Shown here in pieces: positions 22,951 through 25,630 of a stretch of DNA of 25,630 nt. Both the position numbers and the translations under genes were made by a program. Numbering within the stretch: the stretch's first letter is position 1; each line of letters opens with the position of its first letter. This DNA is from a virus: the IMG/VR virus record IMGVR_UViG_3300017613_000283, positions 1 to 25,630 of that record; one strand, given 5' to 3'. The notes beneath the pieces are model-generated. The model saw nothing but the letters and a program-made list of their open reading frames with translations, searched no databases and was not told the origin of the DNA.

Positions 22951-23588
22951 AAGACATACTAATGACCATCGGAGTAATAGCACTTATAATCCTTGCATTT
23001 TTTATAGGTAAAAAGTGTAGTGATACAACTGCAAAGACGACAGTAGATAAATGGAAAGCCAAAGTAACAGTTGAAGAAGCAAAGATAAAAAGATACCAGA
23101 AGGATGTTGCTATTCTTTTTAGTGTTATAGATTCACTTGAAAGCATTGAACTTGATGAACGTATAGTTTACTTACAAGTAGATTCGGCTATTGCAGCAGA
23201 TTCAACAAATGCTATAAGGGAATACAGAAAAGGTCTTCAGGTGCTTTGCTATATCCCAGATGAAACACCAACATTAACATTAAGGGAAGTAGGATTAGGG
23301 GCATTAAACTTTCAATCTTTGATTGGGTTAAAATTAGCACTCCCTGTTTTATATGATAAAATCCACATCCGTGATACCTTGATAAGCAAGCAATCAACAA
23401 TGTTAGAAATTAAAGACAATATTATAAGTTTAGATTCTCTTACCATAGACTTGTTGATTAAAGATAAAGATTCATTCTGGAGAAACAGGTTTATATTCTA
23501 CATAGGCGTTGGGGCGAATTGGAATGGCACAGCTTTAGCACCCGGCATTCAAGCAGGAGTAGGCATTAGGATAGTAGGTAATGACTAA
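22947..23588 (+). CDS. Inner-membrane spanin candidate (213 aa)
   Basis: I start it at ATG 22947, overlapping the lysozyme stop (ATGA). Residues 4-21 form one membrane helix (ILMTIGVIALIILAFFIG), followed by a long charged coiled coil (KWKAKVTVEEAKIKRYQ) and a C-terminal beta-type segment (YIGVGANWNGTALAPGIQAG, ending GVGIRI). Position immediately after lysozyme is the classical site of the Rz-type spanin. The C-terminal end is like the outer-membrane-facing segments found in some phage spanins. It overlaps the next gene by eight bases. Confidence 0.55.
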   Translation: MKDILMTIGVIALIILAFFIGKKCSDTTAKTTVDKWKAKVTVEEAKIKRYQKDVAILFSVIDSLESIELDERIVYLQVDSAIAADSTNAIREYRKGLQVLCYIPDETPTLTLREVGLGALNFQSLIGLKLALPVLYDKIHIRDTLISKQSTMLEIKDNIISLDSLTIDLLIKDKDSFWRNRFIFYIGVGANWNGTALAPGIQAGVGIRIVGND

Positions 23589-23988
23589 AACTGAAGCTGA
23601 AATAAAAGAGTTTATTGATAGCAGGGAAGTTTTAATGAAATCTGAGCTTATAAGGTTTATCTATCCTAATTACGATTATAAAAAAGCAGGCGGTTATTAC
23701 ACAAAATTAAAATTTTTAAGATGGTGGGATTATGTATTACAAACAAAAGATTGGGCAAAGTTAAAAGAACACAGAAATTACAGAGAAAAAAACGCAAACA
23801 AAAAAGGCGAAAGGTTCAATAGAGTTAGGGAAATTTATAAAACCGACAATCGTTTGCAAGAATTTGGGAAGAGGCGAATCCGTAACCTTTTAATCAAGGT
23901 TTACGATTTAGACATTCCACTTGCTTCGCTTGCTCGGTACTTAAAGGAACTTAAACAGGAGCCACAATGTATTCCAAAAAGCAGTTAG
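23581..23988 (+). CDS. Basic hypothetical protein, possibly DNA-binding (135 aa)
   Basis: Unrecognised. It is highly basic with many Lys and Arg (KEHRNYREKNANKKGERF), a helical first half (AEIKEFIDSREVLMKSELI) and Trp-rich WWDYVL. It overlaps the lysis gene by eight bases and the next gene by 22 bases. A DNA-binding or terminase-small-subunit-like role is possible on composition alone, but no helix-turn-helix is certain. Confidence 0.5.
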   Translation: MTKTEAEIKEFIDSREVLMKSELIRFIYPNYDYKKAGGYYTKLKFLRWWDYVLQTKDWAKLKEHRNYREKNANKKGERFNRVREIYKTDNRLQEFGKRRIRNLLIKVYDLDIPLASLARYLKELKQEPQCIPKSS

Positions 23989-24806
23989 AAATCTATTCGG
24001 AATTTTTTGAATGGGATTTTACTAAAAAACCTAAAATATTTAAGGGTAAGAAAAACACAAATAAAGATTTATTGATAGCAGATGTTCACGCCCCTTTTCA
24101 TCATAAGACTTTATACCAGCAAAGCATCGAGGATAATTTAGATGCACAGAATTTATGGATAGCTGGCGATTGGTGGGATTTTTATTCTAAATCATTTTAC
24201 CGCAAAACACATCATATTGATTTCCACGTTGAATTTAGAGAAGCGTTTGCCTTGCTATGGAAGTTGTCAGATAAGTTTGAAAACATAAACTTAATGCTTT
24301 CAAATCACGATATGAGATTTATGAAATGGATGTTTGACAATATACCCACTTCGGCTTTACCGTTTACTGATATAAACTTTGTTGAAAGGATATTACAAAC
24401 AATCCCAAATGTTAAAGTAATAAAGCAAATCACAGACAGAGAGCGACAAGTGGGTTATGTTTATCAGCATAAGAATATGGTATTAAGCCACATTGAAATG
24501 AGCCGGAAGAATGTAGGTCATACAGTCCAGGAAATTTGTAAAGAATTATTTAGATGGGAAGATGCTTTTAGATTAAAGAAATATGATATGCTTCTGCAAG
24601 CTCATAACCATCAAAGTGCTAAAGTAAGATTCGGCAACAAGTGGCTGTACCAAATACCCTGCTTAATTGACATTTCTCAACCTTCCTTTGACTATGTATT
24701 TTATGGCAAGCTACAAGGAAATCCCCCGGCTTTAGGTTACATAGTATTGAAAAAATATGACGATGGCACAATCGACCCAAGGGGAAGCTACATAGTTGAC
24801 TTCTGA
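23967..24806 (+). CDS. Calcineurin-like metallophosphoesterase (279 aa)
   Basis: All core motifs of this phosphoesterase family are visible: D39-x-H41 (IADVHAPFHH), G67-D68-x2-D71 (GDWWD), N113-H114-D115 (LMLSNHDM, with Ser before Asn instead of Gly), an SHIEMSRKNVGHT segment with likely metal histidines, and AHNH near residue 217 in place of GHxH. Two metal ions would be bound. The substrate is unknown; phage members may act on nucleotides, RNA/DNA ends or proteins. GGAG precedes the ATG. It is followed by a 212-base noncoding gap. Confidence 0.75.
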   Translation: MYSKKQLEIYSEFFEWDFTKKPKIFKGKKNTNKDLLIADVHAPFHHKTLYQQSIEDNLDAQNLWIAGDWWDFYSKSFYRKTHHIDFHVEFREAFALLWKLSDKFENINLMLSNHDMRFMKWMFDNIPTSALPFTDINFVERILQTIPNVKVIKQITDRERQVGYVYQHKNMVLSHIEMSRKNVGHTVQEICKELFRWEDAFRLKKYDMLLQAHNHQSAKVRFGNKWLYQIPCLIDISQPSFDYVFYGKLQGNPPALGYIVLKKYDDGTIDPRGSYIVDF

Positions 24807-25018
24807 TTTAAGCGACTTTTATTTTTAGGGGTATATTATATCGGATTTAGCATACAAATGCTGTCAGCAAAGCCCAGTGCACAAAAAACGCTATGTTTGT
24901 CCTAATCTTTAGCCCAGGCAAACCCTACCTAAAACTTTTTTTATATTTATTTTCAAAAACACTTGCATCTTTATATATATTTTTATATAATAGAGTAACA
25001 ATAAAAAGGAGTTAGAAA
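24807..25018. other. Intergenic gap with small hairpins and promoter
   Basis: The gap holds a 5-bp hairpin AGCAT/ATGCT (24849-24862), two copies of AGCCCAG 40 bases apart (24871, 24911) and an imperfect stem GTTTG(T)CC / GGCAAAC (24895-24923) with T7 some 12 bases later (24936-24942). That last stem could be a weak terminator. No ORF of note was found. It separates the phosphoesterase from the next transcription unit. Confidence 0.4.
24963..24991 (+). promoter_or_regulatory. Sigma70-like promoter
   Basis: TTGCAT (24963-24968), a 17-base spacer and TATAAT (24986-24991, a perfect -10) lie 27 bases before the ATG at 25019, with AAAGGAG as ribosome site. This should drive the 93-aa gene and the small ORFs after it. 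The -35 matches TTGACA at four of six positions. Confidence 0.7.
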
Positions 25019-25300
25019 ATGGAACAAATAAAAAGCTCATATAAAAAAACTTCAACCCACCTTTATTCATTTAAGATATATGAAACCCACAATGAATATT
25101 TTACTGAATATTATACGGCCGAAGATGCTAAAATAATGTGGGATGTATTGACTAAAGACGGGCAAGTTTTTTCCTGCTCGAAAGCAAATCTTAATGATTC
25201 TTATTTAGAAGATGTAAGTAATAAAAGTGAAATTTTTGTTGACAGCAAAACAGAACAGCAAAGAAAATTATTCAAACTCCAAAGCAACATACAATTTTAA
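25019..25300 (+). CDS. Hypothetical protein, first gene of a new unit (93 aa)
   Basis: Unrecognised, acidic to neutral and polar, with Tyr-rich EYFTEYYTAEDAK and a Ser/Lys-rich end. A strong AAAGGAG ribosome site precedes the ATG, and a near-consensus promoter lies just upstream, so it is probably expressed strongly and early. No membrane segments. The following genes are tiny membrane proteins, but this one is soluble. Confidence 0.6.
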   Translation: MEQIKSSYKKTSTHLYSFKIYETHNEYFTEYYTAEDAKIMWDVLTKDGQVFSCSKANLNDSYLEDVSNKSEIFVDSKTEQQRKLFKLQSNIQF

Positions 25301-25312
25301 TTAGGCAATAAA

Positions 25313-25411
25313 ATGGACTTACTAATTATTCACTTTGCAAAAATAATTTATGTAACCACTTGCCTAATAATCTTAGGTGGTTATATTAAATATGTATTAA
25401 CTAAATTTTAG
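25313..25411 (+). CDS. Tiny single-span membrane protein (32 aa)
   Basis: MDLLIIHFAKIIYVTTCLIILG continues with GYIKYVLTKF: essentially one hydrophobic helix with a basic end. No strong ribosome site was seen before the ATG. It begins 13 bases after the previous stop. Its stop is within the GGAGG region that serves the next ORF. The run of three such ORFs supports that they are real. Confidence 0.45.
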   Translation: MDLLIIHFAKIIYVTTCLIILGGYIKYVLTKF

Positions 25412-25420
25412 GAGGAAGAA

Positions 25421-25501
25421 ATGAAAGAACCTAAACACTTACTATTCAACATTGGATTATTCTTATTGATAATCCAATTATTTTACAGGAGCAAAAAATG
25501 A
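25421..25501 (+). CDS. Tiny single-span membrane protein (26 aa)
   Basis: The sequence is a basic MKEPKH start, then LLFNIGLFLLIIQLFY and RSKK. A strong GGAGG ribosome site lies six bases before the ATG, which is the best evidence for expression. Its stop overlaps the next ATG (ATGA). Function unknown. Confidence 0.5.
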   Translation: MKEPKHLLFNIGLFLLIIQLFYRSKK

Positions 25502-25626
25502 ATCTTTTGATACTAATGTTCACCATAATAATTTCCTTTTTCTCCGGCTACTGGCTGGGCTCAAAGGAATACAGGAAAGAGAACGATATTTTAATTCAAC
25601 TACTAAATGGAAGGAAAGAGAAATGA
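25498..25626 (+). CDS. Tiny single-span membrane protein (42 aa)
   Basis: An N-terminal helix (LLILMFTIIISFFSGYWLG) is followed by a charged tail (KEYRKENDILIQLLNGRKEK). It starts at an ATGA overlap with the 26-aa ORF and ends overlapping another ATG at 25623, so translation is likely coupled. GGAGC precedes the ATG. Confidence 0.5.
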   Translation: MNLLILMFTIIISFFSGYWLGSKEYRKENDILIQLLNGRKEK

Positions 25627-25630
25627 AAGA
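25623..25630 (+). CDS. Start of a further gene cut by the window edge
   Basis: An ATG (25623-25625) overlaps the stop of the 42-aa ORF and has GGAAAGAG upstream. Only two complete codons (ATG AAA) are within the window, so nothing can be said about the product. Confidence 0.4.

Noticed and set aside
934-23400. Many minus-strand ORFs of 60-125 codons
   Set aside because: All lie inside longer + strand genes with good ribosome sites, overlaps or family features, and their translations are low-complexity or Ser/Pro/Leu-rich shadows.
24895-24942. Second intrinsic terminator after the phosphoesterase
   Set aside because: The stem has a bulge and a 14-base loop, and the T-run starts about 12 bases after it, so I only mention it within the gap.
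1-25630. CRISPR array, transposon, integrase or attachment site
   Set aside because: No regular repeat-spacer array, transposase or integrase motif, or long terminal repeat was seen by eye.

Overview
The window is a compact, AT-rich piece of a tailed double-stranded DNA phage (or prophage). It is most likely a siphovirus infecting a Gram-negative host. Every gene I can support is on the + strand. Most neighbours overlap by 1-8 bases (TAATG, ATGA) or are a few bases apart. No sheath or contractile baseplate gene is visible. There is a tail-tube-like protein, a frameshifted tail chaperone and a short tape measure. Three late-gene products start with short Sec signal peptides ending in FGQ or QAQ, a style common in Bacteroidota, Ignavibacteriota and their relatives. 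Many starts, however, have a clear AGGAG-type ribosome site, and one promoter looks like TTGnnn-17-TATAAT rather than the Bacteroidia consensus. The host lineage is therefore a guess. No terminase, integrase, polymerase, tRNA or CRISPR array was seen; the terminase is probably outside the left edge.

Layout. 1-2950: small late genes, two tandem paralogous virion-type proteins plus a third beta-rich one, and a secreted beta-domain protein. 2960-7737: head module with portal, scaffold, candidate decoration protein, major capsid protein and a beta-helix protein. 7737-10277: small and connector genes, including a Rossmann-like protein, a zinc-finger/jelly-roll fusion, a connector candidate and a tail-terminator candidate. 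10270-16950: tail module with tail tube, tail chaperone with a -1 frameshift on nine A residues, an HNN nuclease, tape measure and a 1028-aa tail hub-like protein. 16950-20699: a 53-aa protein, then two adhesion proteins with signal peptides, a beta-helix tailspike and a fibre ending in an S74 self-cleaving chaperone. 20696-23588: lysis region with several small membrane proteins (holin and spanin candidates), a textbook cupin, a terminator, a tiny lipoprotein-like ORF, a T4-type lysozyme and an inner-membrane spanin candidate. 23581-24806: an unknown basic protein and a metallophosphoesterase. 24807-25018: a noncoding gap with a strong promoter, opening a new unit of very small proteins (93, 32, 26 and 42 aa) that runs off the right edge.

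The points most worth a second look are these. Signal peptides sit on three proteins that otherwise look like virion parts. An orphan ORF at 254-430 lacks a start codon and may be reached by a -1 frameshift. Three TCTTACA half-sites at 22094-22126 can form two mutually exclusive perfect hairpins just ahead of the terminator. A 35-aa secretion-signal ORF is coupled to the lysozyme. A cupin lies among the lysis genes.
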